DNA from: Methylophilus sp. DW102 | GTDB taxonomy: Bacteria; Pseudomonadota; Gammaproteobacteria; Burkholderiales; Methylophilaceae | Length of the DNA: 64,000 nucleotides | Assembly: GCF_037076555.1 (NCBI RefSeq) | Contig: NZ_AP029023.1 | Span: forward strand, 2,294,001 to 2,358,000 | Direction of reading: 5' to 3' | Shown here: positions 7,927-16,784 of the stretch, in pieces | How the letters are laid out: each line of letters starts with the position of its first letter | How positions within the stretch are numbered: position 1 is the stretch's first letter | The notes under the pieces: generated by a model | The model's database searches: none | What the model was told of the DNA's origin: nothing | Seen by the model: only the letters and a program-made list of their open reading frames with translations | Position numbers and translations under genes: made by a program

Positions 7927-8512
7927 CTGCAAATTGGAGTTGCTCAATGGTTTCCCACGAAATCAACGAGCCGATCAGAATCACGCCCAAGCCCAACCCT
8001 GCGGTGCAGATAATGGCCAAGGTGAGTGAGAACAGTGCCCCACGCTCACGGATGCCAAACACATAGCGCACACCGCGGTAGACCAGCGCAACGGCAATCA
8101 GCGCCGCCACCCCATGCACCAGCACATTAACGCTCAGGCTGGGGACCAGGTAAAACAGCGAAGTCAGCCACAGCGGGGTTGTCGCCAGCGTGATTAACAA
8201 CAGAGCATCCCGGAAGCCAGGCTTCACACCCACCATCTGCGCCAGATGCTGTGTAATCCATGCCAGCACCAGCACCAATTGCAGAAACAACAACTCGATG
8301 CTCACCATGAGCAAGCGGTTACCTGGTAATTGGTCAAAAAACAATTTGGGCACCTGATGATCCAGCCGCAAGTACATCGTGATACATGGGATCAAGGACA
8401 GTGGCAATATATAAAATATCAGCAACTGCGTGACACCAGGTTTTGGCATCGCGAGCACCTTGGGCTGCTCACTACGCGGTGTCACATAGTCGAATAAACG
8501 GATGGGATTCAT
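7913..8512 (-). CDS. YIP1 family inner-membrane protein
   Basis: A 199-residue integral membrane protein. AGGAG sits six bases before the third of three consecutive ATG codons, which sets the start at 8512. It opens with a short amphipathic part (IRLFDYVTPRSEQPKVLAMPKPG) followed by about five hydrophobic segments, with the pattern of the YIP1/DUF1282 family. The role of bacterial members is poorly known. It converges with the LuxR-type gene and overlaps its last 14 bases. Nothing in the sequence identifies a substrate. Confidence 0.7.
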   Translation of the reverse strand: MNPIRLFDYVTPRSEQPKVLAMPKPGVTQLLIFYILPLSLIPCITMYLRLDHQVPKLFFDQLPGNRLLMVSIELLFLQLVLVLAWITQHLAQMVGVKPGFRDALLLITLATTPLWLTSLFYLVPSLSVNVLVHGVAALIAVALVYRGVRYVFGIRERGALFSLTLAIICTAGLGLGVILIGSLISWETIEQLQFAVKKL

Positions 8513-8794
8513 CATCATCTCCTGTAAAGAACGATGCGCCATTATGCAAGCAGGACAGCCGCATCCATACCCGCAACAGGCTGATCTGACTGTCAGAATT
8601 TACGTTGGCCGACGGAAACATAAGCAGCCCCTTGGCGTGGCCAGGTGAGAGAAATGGGCCTATCTGCCCAGATAAGCGTGCCTATAGATAGCCATTCTTA
8701 CACCAGCTTGCGCATTCATCCGATGGGGGGCCAGGCTGTGCTGTCGCATACTCAGATCTTCTCACCATCAACAACCGCTTTTGGAGACTGAGAC

Positions 8795-9262
8795 ATGACA
8801 GACAGAGACGATTTCATTGCTACCCTGAACGATTTGATTGAGGTATCCCGCGATGGCGAAGAAGGGTTTCGCGTATCGGCTGAGAATGTAGATCATCCCC
8901 AACTCAAGGCTTTTTTCATGCGGCGCTCGCAAGAGGTGGCGGCCAGCGTACAAGAGTTGCAAGGGCTGGTGCGCTCGCAGGGGGGCGAACCCGCCGCCTC
9001 AACCAGCTTGGGCGGCGCGCTGCACAGACACTGGATAGATCTTAAAACAGCCCTCACCAGCAACAATACGCTGTCGGTGCTTAATGAAACCGAACGTGGC
9101 GAGGATGTGGCGCTGAAGGCTTACCAAGAAGCCGCTGAAATGGATTTGCCAACCCATATCCGTACTGTGGTTGTTCGTCAGCTTGAAGGCGCAAAACGCA
9201 ATCATGACGAGGTGAAGAAATTGCGGGATGCCGCGCAGGCAGAGGCCGATGCGCATTCTTAA
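8795..9262 (+). CDS. PA2169 family four-helix-bundle protein (DUF2383)
   Basis: A 155-residue cytoplasmic protein with GGAG before the ATG. It fits the PA2169/DUF2383 ferritin-like four-helix bundle: TLNDLIEVSRDGEEGFR, a second helix with AFFMRRSQEVAASVQEL, a GGALHRHWIDLKTAL segment, and ETERGEDVALKAYQEAAE. The conserved Glu and His pattern resembles ferritin-like helices, but metal binding is not proven. Members often lie with general stress genes, which agrees with the surrounding small stress-type genes. It is monocistronic, with a terminator hairpin downstream. Confidence 0.85.
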   Translation: MTDRDDFIATLNDLIEVSRDGEEGFRVSAENVDHPQLKAFFMRRSQEVAASVQELQGLVRSQGGEPAASTSLGGALHRHWIDLKTALTSNNTLSVLNETERGEDVALKAYQEAAEMDLPTHIRTVVVRQLEGAKRNHDEVKKLRDAAQAEADAHS

Positions 9263-9308
9263 ACCAGGCCAGAAAGTCACACCCTGCACTGGCGCACCCT
9301 GATAGCGA

Positions 9309-9333
9309 AGACCTGCTTACCGCAGGTTTTTGT
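9309..9333 (+). terminator. Rho-independent terminator after the PA2169 family gene
   Basis: ACCTGC (9311-9316) and GCAGGT (9322-9327) form a short stem, followed directly by TTTTGTTTTG. Confidence 0.7.
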
Positions 9334-9463
9334 TTTGGCTGTGTGCGCGGCTTAGAAGCGGATTTTTAGCGATGTTTCACGTCCAACACATTGAGCTCAC
9401 GGGCAAGTCCAGGCAAGCGCCGTCCACGTGTGCACATCGCCTAAGCCTTGATGCAGGGCAAAC

Positions 9464-9700
9464 TCAGGATGATGCCTCAGTGGCCCAGTCTGTGGTCACC
9501 TGCGCCAGCGTCCGGTTAATTTTCACGATACCGCCCTCAGTCGAAATCACCCAGCTCACCGGGATAAAGTGATGCACGCCAGACGTGTCTTGTTTAAGTT
9601 TGATCAGGTCGTCGCTGACCATATGATCAACCACAGCGACATGCTCGGACTGGGCGGTGGTGACGGGCATATCGGGTTTAATTTCACGGGCATCTATCAT
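9464..9700 (-). CDS. DUF2171 domain protein (small PRC-barrel-like)
   Basis: A 78-residue protein. A GGAG lies eight bases before its ATG. It matches the DUF2171 pattern: REIKPDMPVTTAQSEHVAVVDHM, an IKLKQDTSGVHHFIPVSWV strand pair and a KINRTLAQ tail. Such proteins resemble PRC-barrel domains and are common in stress-related gene groups, but no activity is established. It stands alone and converges with the PA2169 family gene. Confidence 0.75.
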   Translation of the reverse strand: MIDAREIKPDMPVTTAQSEHVAVVDHMVSDDLIKLKQDTSGVHHFIPVSWVISTEGGIVKINRTLAQVTTDWATEASS

Positions 9701-9997
9701 GTCTGTCTCCTCTCAACGGTGATGGTTCATGCAGTGACCTTAAGCGGAGAGTGTGGCTGGCGAGGGTTCCCCTCACTATCGCGGCAAGACTGAGTTTGCT
9801 GTAAGAATTGTGAGCCCCGATAACGCTGGTCAGCGGGCATGGGCCAGGGGACATCACAGCGAAAGTCACAGGTAAAATCGCACGAGCGTCTGACCGGGCA
9901 GCGCGATACTTTGCTGATATTCTTACTGACACGTTCTATGTGTCTCAACCGCATGCAGACGGTCTGTGGTCTGTGGCATGTTAATCAAGGAGTGAGT

Positions 9998-10201
9998 ATG
10001 GCCATTTTTTATATCAGCGCCTGGCAAGGCGCACCCGATGCCAGTGAGCGCGTCTGGGAAACCAATGTATTGGCGCTGAGTGTAGAAGAAGCCTACCGTC
10101 TTGGCCGTAGCCGCCTGGCAGCAGAACAGCCTGACTGGGACTTGACGAAACTGACCCTTCTGGCTGAAGGCGATAGCGTCACAAAATCTATAGAGATTTA
10201 A
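9998..10201 (+). CDS. Small protein of unknown function
   Basis: A 67-residue protein with a strong AAGGAG seven bases before ATG 9998. It reads MAIFYISAWQGAPDASERVWETNV, a helical SVEEAYRLGRSRLAAEQPDW stretch and a short strand end. There is no signal peptide, membrane segment or cysteine. I do not recognise the family. The good ribosome site and a following terminator support a real gene. Confidence 0.6.
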   Translation: MAIFYISAWQGAPDASERVWETNVLALSVEEAYRLGRSRLAAEQPDWDLTKLTLLAEGDSVTKSIEI

Positions 10202-10268
10202 CCGCCGCGATAACGGTGGTATTGCGCGTTGCTTTTTAGCCTGACCACAACAAAACGTCGGCCCAAAA

Positions 10269-10299
10269 CAAAACACCCGGTTAACACCGGGTGTTTTGC
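10269..10299. terminator. Bidirectional terminator between the small ORF and pqqA copy 2
   Basis: AAAACACCCGG-TTAA-CACCGGGTGTTTT forms a GC-rich stem flanked by A and T runs. It lies 20 bases past the pqqA copy 2 stop and about 70 bases past the plus-strand small ORF. Confidence 0.85.
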
Positions 10300-10318
10300 A
10301 ATAAAACCTTGGTCAGAA

Positions 10319-10390
10319 TTATTTGTTCATCACATACATGGTGACTTCAAAGCCAAAACGCATTTCAGTCGCTGCTGGTTTAGTCCACAT
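10319..10390 (-). CDS. pqqA: PQQ precursor peptide PqqA, copy 2
   Basis: A second 23-residue PqqA whose amino-acid sequence is identical to copy 1 at 1283-1354. Codons differ at several synonymous sites, for example in the MYVMNK end, so this is not a recent exact duplication. The E-x3-Y cross-link motif is intact. AAGGAG precedes the ATG and a terminator follows the stop. It lies 138 bases downstream of nhaA on the same strand but has its own upstream element in common with copy 1. No pqqBCDE genes are nearby. It probably supplies precursor to a maturation machinery encoded elsewhere. Confidence 0.93.
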   Translation of the reverse strand: MWTKPAATEMRFGFEVTMYVMNK

Positions 10391-10491
10391 AATAAATCTC
10401 CTTGAATGATTAAGAGAGGCAATGGGCATCTCGTTAATAATCACTATACGCCGCAGGGCAAGAAAGCACTTGCGTAGCTGGCTTAAAAACA

Positions 10492-10503
10492 GCTCATGAT
10501 TTT
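10492..10503 (-). promoter_or_regulatory. 12-base element shared with the other pqqA upstream region
   Basis: On the minus strand this is AAAATCATGAGC, 102 bases upstream of pqqA copy 2. It is identical to the element 92 bases upstream of copy 1, while the bases between it and the gene differ. Confidence 0.45.
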
Positions 10504-10528
10504 ACTGAGAACCACCTGCTGCCAAAAA

Positions 10529-11686
10529 TCAGTGCGGGCTGCGACCCAGCGTCCACTTCAGCCATCCCCAGCCAAGGAGTCCAGACAGCAGCGAACCGGT
10601 CAAAATCGCCATTTTTGAAAGATTGATTGCCTCGTCCATACCAGCAAAAGCCAGGTTGGTAATAAAAATGGACATGGTAAAACCGATACCACCCAACATG
10701 CCAGCGCCCAAAATGTGCGCCCAGCGCAAAGGCGGATGTAACTTGCACAGCCCGAAAACCACTGAAAGCCACACTGCCAGCATAATGCCCACCGGCTTGC
10801 CCACAATCAACCCAGCCATAATGCCCAGGCTGTTGCTATGCGTAAACACCGATTGCACACTGTCCGCTGCCAAATGAACACCGGTATTGGCAAAGGCAAA
10901 AACCGGCAGAATGAAGAACGCAACGGGCAAGTGCAAGGCATGCTCCAGCCGTTGCGAAAGCGAATCCTCGTCTTCGGCCAGCTGCTGAAAGGGAATGGCA
11001 AACGCCAGCGCGATCCCCGCCAGCGTCCCATGCACGCCTGATTTCAGGGTCAGCCACCACATAAAGGCCCCGCCGAGCAGGTATGGCAGCATAGACAGCA
11101 CGCGCAAGCGATTGAGCGCAAACAGCAAGGCAAGCACAGTGAGCGCGGCCAGCAAGTGCGGGAGCGAGATTGAGGCGGTGTAAAACACGGCGATCATGAT
11201 GGCTGCGCCAAGATCGTCAATGACGGCAAAAGCGACTAAAAACACTTTTAACGGCGCCGGCACACGGTTGCCTAAAATGGAGAGCACGCCCAGGGCAAAC
11301 GCAATATCGGTGGCCATCGGGATACCCACGCCGGACTGGTAAGCCGTGCCATGATTCATCTGCCAAAAGATCAAGGCAGGGGCAATCATACCGCCCAAGG
11401 CGGCAATCGTCGGTAACAGCGCGTTGTTGACGCTGGAAAGCTCGCCTACATATAACTCGCGCTTGAGCTCCAAGCCAATTAGCAGGAAGAACACGGCCAT
11501 CAAACCATCATTCACCCACTCTTCCAGGCTGAGCCCCAAGCCGTGCAGATGCCAGAACGCATGATAGTGGCTGGCAAACACACTATTGGCGATCAGCAGT
11601 GCCAGCACGGTAGCCAGCATCAGCAAGACACTGCTGGCCTGCTCCGAGTCTAAAAAGCGTTGAAAGGTTTTGGTGATCAGTAACAT
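10529..11686 (-). CDS. nhaA: Na+/H+ antiporter NhaA
   Basis: A 385-residue inner-membrane protein with about 12 hydrophobic segments. The ion-binding Asp pair is present in AVIDDLGAA (Asp157, Asp158), and Asp127 lies in ATDIAFALG, matching Asp163/164 and Asp133 of E. coli NhaA. It exchanges external protons for internal sodium and supports pH and salt tolerance. Length and motif order are complete. It precedes the orphan pqqA on the same strand and follows pldA, and no regulator is next to it. Confidence 0.96.
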   Translation of the reverse strand: MLLITKTFQRFLDSEQASSVLLMLATVLALLIANSVFASHYHAFWHLHGLGLSLEEWVNDGLMAVFFLLIGLELKRELYVGELSSVNNALLPTIAALGGMIAPALIFWQMNHGTAYQSGVGIPMATDIAFALGVLSILGNRVPAPLKVFLVAFAVIDDLGAAIMIAVFYTASISLPHLLAALTVLALLFALNRLRVLSMLPYLLGGAFMWWLTLKSGVHGTLAGIALAFAIPFQQLAEDEDSLSQRLEHALHLPVAFFILPVFAFANTGVHLAADSVQSVFTHSNSLGIMAGLIVGKPVGIMLAVWLSVVFGLCKLHPPLRWAHILGAGMLGGIGFTMSIFITNLAFAGMDEAINLSKMAILTGSLLSGLLGWGWLKWTLGRSPH

Positions 11687-11729
11687 AATTCAATAACCCT
11701 GATTGGACTTGGCCGTCAGCTGCGGCGAG

Positions 11730-12845
11730 CTATTCGCCAATGGCAAAGCCGATGCCAAACATGTTTTGTGCCTGGTTGTAGTCCAGGAGCGAGACGCCAT
11801 AGCCACTGGCCAGCATGGCATAAAACTTCACGCTCTCGTTTTTAAACGGCTTGTATTGCACATCGGTGCGGATATAGCCCTTGTTGTCACTGCGCATGTT
11901 GTTACGCAAGGTCACGCTGGCGGCCAGGGTGTGGGGTTCATTATCCCAGTGCAAGGTCACATCGCCATAGCCCATATACTTGCTGATATCCGGGTTGTCA
12001 TCGTCTGACTTGTTCTCGGGGATGCGCCACCATGGCCTGACCAGCAGGCTATATTGTTCATTCAATTGCCAGCCCCCTTGCAGGTAGAAGCGGTTCCAGC
12101 TGCGCGACAACGGTTGTGAGCGGCCATTCGACTCATGCACCAGGCCCAGATTGAGCATATTAGGCATGGCGGTCCACAGCCCTCCCTCTGCCGGCTTGTT
12201 GAGCCCCAGCGACAAAATCAGCTCGGGCGAATAGTTATGATCGCGCATGGGCCGAGATTGTGCCTCGTTGTAAACCTGCCAGAACGATTGCTGGGTATAA
12301 GCGCCCCATAAGCGCGCGCTCTGCACCCACTGATTTTTGGGCAGCCAGTCTGACATATTCATCAGCTGGGTTTTCAGGCTGATCTGAAAATGCAGGTCGT
12401 TGTGTCCGAGGTCACGGTTTTGCGTGTTGGGGCGTGATGGCGAAACCGGGACCTCGTTAGGGTTGCTCGAATAGCTGGTGACAATGTAATTGAGCTGGTG
12501 CGTTTCAAGGTCGGTAAAATGCAACTCATCCTGGCTATTCAAATGCCACTTGCGTGACAGGTAACCGGTGTCAGCACTCACGCTTTTGACCAGTGCTTCC
12601 TGGCTGGGCGCCAAGATAGGCGCCACCACATGGCTGGGCGCGAATTGCTGGGCCACTTTATCAAAGCACACCAGTCGCCGAGAAGCATCGTCTGCAAACT
12701 CGGTTTGGCAAGTACGCAAGGCGGTTTGCATGTCGTTCACCAGGGCTGCCTGTGCTTGACCTGCCAGCAGCAGGCCACTCACCAGTAGCGCATTCAACAG
12801 CCGCTCATGTCGCCACTGGCTGCGCAGTCTGCGAAAAAATAGCAT
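11730..12845 (-). CDS. pldA: Outer-membrane phospholipase A (OMPLA)
   Basis: A 371-residue outer-membrane enzyme with a signal peptide ending near AGQAQA. The catalytic triad is visible in LVHESNGRS: His237 and Ser239, with Asn251 in SWNR, at exactly the spacing of His142/Ser144/Asn156 in E. coli OMPLA. The C-terminal part has the alternating strands of the 12-stranded barrel. It hydrolyses acyl esters of phospholipids in the outer leaflet when the membrane is disturbed, with calcium-dependent dimerisation. An N-terminal extension of roughly 90 residues, including a CQTEF...RLVCFD Cys pair, precedes the barrel. AAGGGA precedes the ATG. Confidence 0.93.
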   Translation of the reverse strand: MLFFRRLRSQWRHERLLNALLVSGLLLAGQAQAALVNDMQTALRTCQTEFADDASRRLVCFDKVAQQFAPSHVVAPILAPSQEALVKSVSADTGYLSRKWHLNSQDELHFTDLETHQLNYIVTSYSSNPNEVPVSPSRPNTQNRDLGHNDLHFQISLKTQLMNMSDWLPKNQWVQSARLWGAYTQQSFWQVYNEAQSRPMRDHNYSPELILSLGLNKPAEGGLWTAMPNMLNLGLVHESNGRSQPLSRSWNRFYLQGGWQLNEQYSLLVRPWWRIPENKSDDDNPDISKYMGYGDVTLHWDNEPHTLAASVTLRNNMRSDNKGYIRTDVQYKPFKNESVKFYAMLASGYGVSLLDYNQAQNMFGIGFAIGE

Positions 12846-12870
12846 ATGGATTCCCTTCTATGCGCCCAAC

Positions 12871-13929
12871 TTAAGGGGCTGGATTCATCATGACGAGATG
12901 TTGTTGCTCGATGGCCGCGAGCACCTCTTCGCTCAGGTGGACCTGATAAGCCGCCACATTTTCTTGTAACTGTCCCAGGCTGGTCGCGCCGATAATGGTG
13001 GTGCCAACAAACCAGCGGTGATAGACAAAACTCAAGGCCAGCTGTACCGGCGTCAGGCCATGACTACGGGCCAACTCGGCATAGGCTTTGGCCGCCGCCG
13101 GCACCGCGGGCTTTTTATAGCGCTTGGCATAGCCTTCAAACAAAGTCACGCGGCCGGGCGTGGCCGGATCATCGACATACTTGGCCGTGAGGTGCCCAAA
13201 GGCCAAGGGCGAGTAGGCCGCCAGCGCGACCCCTTCCCGGTAAAGCACTTCGGTCATGCCAAACTCCATACCGCGGTTCATGAGGTTATAGCAATTTTGC
13301 AGCACGGCAATGCGCGGCAAGCCCTGCTCGCGCGCAATACGCAAAAACTCCATCAACCCCCAGGGTTGCTCGTTACTGAGTCCGATTGCACGGATTTTGC
13401 CTTCCTTCACCAACTCATCCAGAACTTCAAGCTGGGTCTGGATAGGTACCCAGTTGATCGCCTGACCTTCTGCATCCAGTTCCGCATGCGGGTCAAATTG
13501 ATATTGGCCAAACATGGGCACATTGCGCTCGGGCCAGTGCAGATAGAGGACATCCAGGTAATCGGTTTGCAAGCGCTGCAAACTGTCATGCACCGCCTGG
13601 CGGATATTGGCACGGTCCATACCACTCGGGCCACCGCGGATCCAGTGCATGCCGCGGCGGGGTCCGGCCACCTTGCTAGCCAGCACAAACCGGTCGCGAG
13701 ACTGCTTCTTGATCCAGTGCCCCAGCATGGTTTCGGTACGCGTCACCGTTTCTGCACGGGGCGGCACCGGGTACATTTCTGCCGTATCAATAAAATTAAT
13801 GCCATTTGCCAGCGCATAATCCAGCTGGTGTTCTGCATCCTGTTGGGTGTTCTGGTCACCATAAGTCATGGTGCCCAAGGTGATTCTGGAGACGCGAATA
13901 CCGCTGTCTCCCAGCGTAATTTGATCCAT
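12871..13929 (-). CDS. Aldo/keto reductase, Tas family
   Basis: A 352-residue NADP(H)-dependent aldo/keto reductase. It shows the family opening LGDSGIRVSRITLGTMTYGDQN, the catalytic Asp/Tyr region NFIDTAEMYPVPP, the Lys in LASKVAGP, and His in LYLHWPERN. The PVPPRAET segment is typical of Tas. The substrate is not known; these enzymes reduce diverse aldehydes and ketones. The ATG at 13927-13929 overlaps the stop of the preceding gene as TGATG, so the pair is translationally coupled; an adjoining TTG is a weaker start. Confidence 0.92.
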   Translation of the reverse strand: MDQITLGDSGIRVSRITLGTMTYGDQNTQQDAEHQLDYALANGINFIDTAEMYPVPPRAETVTRTETMLGHWIKKQSRDRFVLASKVAGPRRGMHWIRGGPSGMDRANIRQAVHDSLQRLQTDYLDVLYLHWPERNVPMFGQYQFDPHAELDAEGQAINWVPIQTQLEVLDELVKEGKIRAIGLSNEQPWGLMEFLRIAREQGLPRIAVLQNCYNLMNRGMEFGMTEVLYREGVALAAYSPLAFGHLTAKYVDDPATPGRVTLFEGYAKRYKKPAVPAAAKAYAELARSHGLTPVQLALSFVYHRWFVGTTIIGATSLGQLQENVAAYQVHLSEEVLAAIEQQHLVMMNPAP

Positions 13930-14486
13930 CAATGTAATACCTGTTTTTCTACCGGGATGTCCATTACGATACTCGAAACGGACTGAGGTTCCTTGGCTGG
14001 CGCGGATGGCAGTGTCCAGCCTGCCTCTTTGCTGGCCAACAGCAACATGCGGCTAATCGCCAGCACCAGCTCATGGTTCACATTGATATTCACGTTAATG
14101 CCATTGGCGCACACCAGTTGCACATGATTAAGTTGGTCGTTGACCGAGACAAAACGCGTTTCCACCGCCAGCAGGGTTTGCTCGGTGACCACACTTTTGG
14201 GCGCCTGATAGGCCGTCTCAAAGTCAAGATCATCTAGTGCCTCTACTGCTTCCGCCTCTTGTGCAAACTGCTGGGTGGCTTCCGGCAGGCTTTGCTCAGA
14301 CAAGGGCAACGGACCAGACACCGGCAAATGCGCCTCCTGATTAAATACCTTGAAAATCTGCCTTGCCACGCGGTAGGTAATCCAGACCTGGATTTCCTGT
14401 TCGTCACTCACCGCGGCCCGCATGAGCAGGCGGTCTTGATGCTGGTCATAAGAAAGATTGATTTGCTGTATGGATTGCGGTTGCAT
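13929..14486 (-). CDS. Conserved protein of unknown function, coupled to the aldo/keto reductase
   Basis: A 185-residue soluble protein opening INLSYDQHQDRLLMRAAVSDEQEIQVWITYRVARQIF, then an acidic, low-complexity middle (residues 60-95) and a strand-rich C-terminal half. I recognise only a loose likeness to YjeJ-like hypothetical proteins and give no function. It has no signal peptide or membrane segment. Its stop overlaps the start of the aldo/keto reductase gene by one base, so the two are made together. Confidence 0.65.
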   Translation of the reverse strand: MQPQSIQQINLSYDQHQDRLLMRAAVSDEQEIQVWITYRVARQIFKVFNQEAHLPVSGPLPLSEQSLPEATQQFAQEAEAVEALDDLDFETAYQAPKSVVTEQTLLAVETRFVSVNDQLNHVQLVCANGINVNINVNHELVLAISRMLLLASKEAGWTLPSAPAKEPQSVSSIVMDIPVEKQVLH

Positions 14487-14769
14487 GCGGATTTAACCTA
14501 TGACGGGATAGGTATTAGCATACCGTGTTGATCCGCAACTGCCTACCACTAAGCATGCAGAGTTTTAGCCATACGGCATGTAATGGTATGCATTTAACAT
14601 GTTTGAATCAAAAAAACGAGCATTAATCTCAAAATAAATTATCGCGACAACATTTATCAAACAAAGGCCAAAAGGTTAAGTATTTCACCGAATCTATTAA
14701 GATGAATAAGCGTATTATTGTTTCAAGAACTAACTCATCTTGTTAGCGACCAACTTAATATCTGCATTA

Positions 14770-16221
14770 ATGGAGTCCGTACACTTGCTAACCCATAATA
14801 CAGAGCTGGCACGTCTGGCGGCCGTTGAAAGTTACCGCATTCTTGACACTGCGCCCGAAGCTGATTTTGATCAGTTAGTCGCCCTGGCCTCGACCTTCTT
14901 CTCAACACCGATTGCAAGCGTGACAGTGATGGCAGAGGACCGCTTATGGTTTAAATCTGCCAAAGGACTAGATCTCTGCGAAGCCCCGCGTGAAGATGTC
15001 TTTTGCCAACTGACGGTGGAACAAAAAACACGGCTGGTGATTGAAGACACACTGCAGGATGCATTGTTCAAGAATAATCCGCTTGTCATTCAGGCGCCGT
15101 ATATTCGTGCCTATGCCGGAATACCGCTGATTAATGATCAAGGCTATGCCATCGGCACTTTTTGCGTGATGGACCATGTACCTCGCCACTTTAGCGAGGC
15201 CGAACTTACTTTGTTGACCATCCTGGCGAACCAGGCCATGAAGCTGATGGAGTTGCGCAGAGAGATCGTTCAGCGTACGGAACTGAGCAAGCAGTTACAA
15301 GTGTTTTATGAACAGCAAGCCAAAAGTCAGGAGCTGTGGAAACAAGCCATGGATGCCGTCGGCGATGGGGTGTGGGATTATGACCTCATCACTGGGCATT
15401 ACTTTTTTGGCCCCAACTGGCGCAAAATGCTGGGCTACCAAAGTGAGCCGCTGCTCCCGCAACTAGAGACACTACGTGCGTTGATTCACGAAGAAGATCA
15501 GGAACGCTTCACAAACTCTCTCAATGCCTACCTCTATGGCCAACAGCCGGAGTACAAAATCGAATATCGGATTCGCTGCAAAAATGGCGATTACAAATGG
15601 GTACTCTCTCGCGGCATGGTGGTGGAACGCACCGCCGAAGACACCCCCAAGCGCATGATAGGGACGCATACCGATATCTCGCAATCTAAACTGCTTGAAC
15701 AATCCATCTGGCAGCAGGCACACACCGATAACCTCACCGGTCTGCCCAACCGCCGATTGTTTCTGGATCGCTTACAACAGGCCATTTACAGCAGTCAGCG
15801 TGAACAGAAAAAATTTGCGCTGTTTTTTATGGATCTGGATGGTTTCAAAGCAGTGAATGACCTCCATGGCCACCTGGCAGGCGACCAGCTACTGATTGAG
15901 ATTGCCAGTCGTATCCAGAAAATGTCGCGACAAGCGGATACCTTCGCCCGTTTCGCCGGGGATGAGTTCGCCATTCTAGCGATCAATATCAGCAATAGCG
16001 AAGACATGCTGTTGCACGCCAACAAAATCCTGCAAGTGGTGAAAGATCCCATCCCGCTCAATGGCTATGCTGCGTCTGTCTCCATCAGTATCGGTATCGC
16101 CATCTTCCCCGACCATGGTTGCACAGTCGATACGTTGATTCGTCACGCAGATCAGGCCATGTACGAAGCCAAGGAGTCCGGCAAAAATACCTGCGTTGTG
16201 TACCATCCGCACCGTCAATAG
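14770..16221 (+). CDS. GAF-PAS-GGDEF sensor diguanylate cyclase
   Basis: A 483-residue cytoplasmic signalling protein. Domain order is GAF at about 30-165, PAS/PAC at about 200-315 (WDYDLITGHYFFGPNWRKMLGY ... GDYKWVLSRGMVVE), and GGDEF at 320-483. The active-site motif reads AGDEF, a variant often still active in diguanylate cyclases. An inhibitory RxxD site (RQAD) sits five residues before it, so the protein probably makes c-di-GMP under product inhibition. The ligands of the GAF and PAS domains are unknown. The start is uncertain: ATG 14770 lacks a clear ribosome site and TTG 14740 would add ten residues. Confidence 0.88.
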   Translation: MESVHLLTHNTELARLAAVESYRILDTAPEADFDQLVALASTFFSTPIASVTVMAEDRLWFKSAKGLDLCEAPREDVFCQLTVEQKTRLVIEDTLQDALFKNNPLVIQAPYIRAYAGIPLINDQGYAIGTFCVMDHVPRHFSEAELTLLTILANQAMKLMELRREIVQRTELSKQLQVFYEQQAKSQELWKQAMDAVGDGVWDYDLITGHYFFGPNWRKMLGYQSEPLLPQLETLRALIHEEDQERFTNSLNAYLYGQQPEYKIEYRIRCKNGDYKWVLSRGMVVERTAEDTPKRMIGTHTDISQSKLLEQSIWQQAHTDNLTGLPNRRLFLDRLQQAIYSSQREQKKFALFFMDLDGFKAVNDLHGHLAGDQLLIEIASRIQKMSRQADTFARFAGDEFAILAINISNSEDMLLHANKILQVVKDPIPLNGYAASVSISIGIAIFPDHGCTVDTLIRHADQAMYEAKESGKNTCVVYHPHRQ

Positions 16222-16253
16222 CCCCGCTCAGTTGTTTTAAAGATACACTCCGT

Positions 16254-16288
16254 TACAAAACCAAGCCCGCTCATCGGGAGGGTTTTGC
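16254..16288 (+). terminator. Possible terminator after the GGDEF gene
   Basis: CAAAACC...GGTTTTG encloses a second stem CCCG/CGGG. There is no long T run, so this is a modest call; it may be a processed hairpin. Confidence 0.4.
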
Positions 16289-16307
16289 AAGTCCTTCTGT
16301 CAGAATT

Positions 16308-16321
16308 GTTATGTACATAAC
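16308..16321. promoter_or_regulatory. 14-base palindrome upstream of an exported-protein gene
   Basis: GTTATGTACATAAC is a perfect palindrome ending 16 bases before the ATG at 16338. Its position close to the start fits a repressor site. No T tract follows it. Confidence 0.45.
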
Positions 16322-16337
16322 GTTTTCTAGAGGGCTT

Positions 16338-16775
16338 ATGCTACCGCTCACATCCACACTCAAAAAGATGATTTACCTTAGCCTGGGCGTATTCTGCGCC
16401 CTCGCCAGCCAACTTGCATACGCACATCCGCCTGGCCGCGGCTGGCATGGCGGCGTTGGTCTGTATTTTGGCGCCCCTTACCCGTTTTTTCCTTATGCCT
16501 ACGCACCCTACGCCTACCCTTACCCGTATGTGTACAGCCCACCGCCCGTGGTGATTACCCAGCCGCAGTCACAGGTGTATATCGAGCAGGACAGCAACAA
16601 TGCCACGAATGCAGCCCCAGGCAACAGCACAGCGCCAGCAACCAGCGCCAGCAACAATACTGCCTACTGGTATTACTGCGAGGCTGCTAACGGCTATTAC
16701 CCCTATGTTAAAGAGTGTCCCGCCGGCTGGAAACAAGTCACACCGACGCCGCCAACAAACACACCAGCCAAATAG
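16338..16775 (+). CDS. Exported Pro/Tyr-rich protein
   Basis: A 145-residue protein with a signal peptide (LKKMIYLSLGVFCALASQLAYA). The mature part begins HPPGRGWHGGVGLYFGAPYP, continues with a Tyr/Pro-rich run, an Asn/Thr/Ala linker, and ends with a YWYYCEAANGYYPYVKECPAGW module holding two Cys. This C-terminal module is widespread in small envelope proteins of Proteobacteria, but its role is not known. It is followed ten bases later by a glycine-zipper lipoprotein, so the two likely form an operon that works at the envelope. Confidence 0.72.
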   Translation: MLPLTSTLKKMIYLSLGVFCALASQLAYAHPPGRGWHGGVGLYFGAPYPFFPYAYAPYAYPYPYVYSPPPVVITQPQSQVYIEQDSNNATNAAPGNSTAPATSASNNTAYWYYCEAANGYYPYVKECPAGWKQVTPTPPTNTPAK

Positions 16776-16784
16776 GAGACTGTC

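Noticed and set aside
13018..13986. Long plus-strand ORF (322 codons) opposite the aldo/keto reductase
   Set aside because: It is the antisense shadow of a gene with clear family motifs, with no ribosome site or domain of its own.
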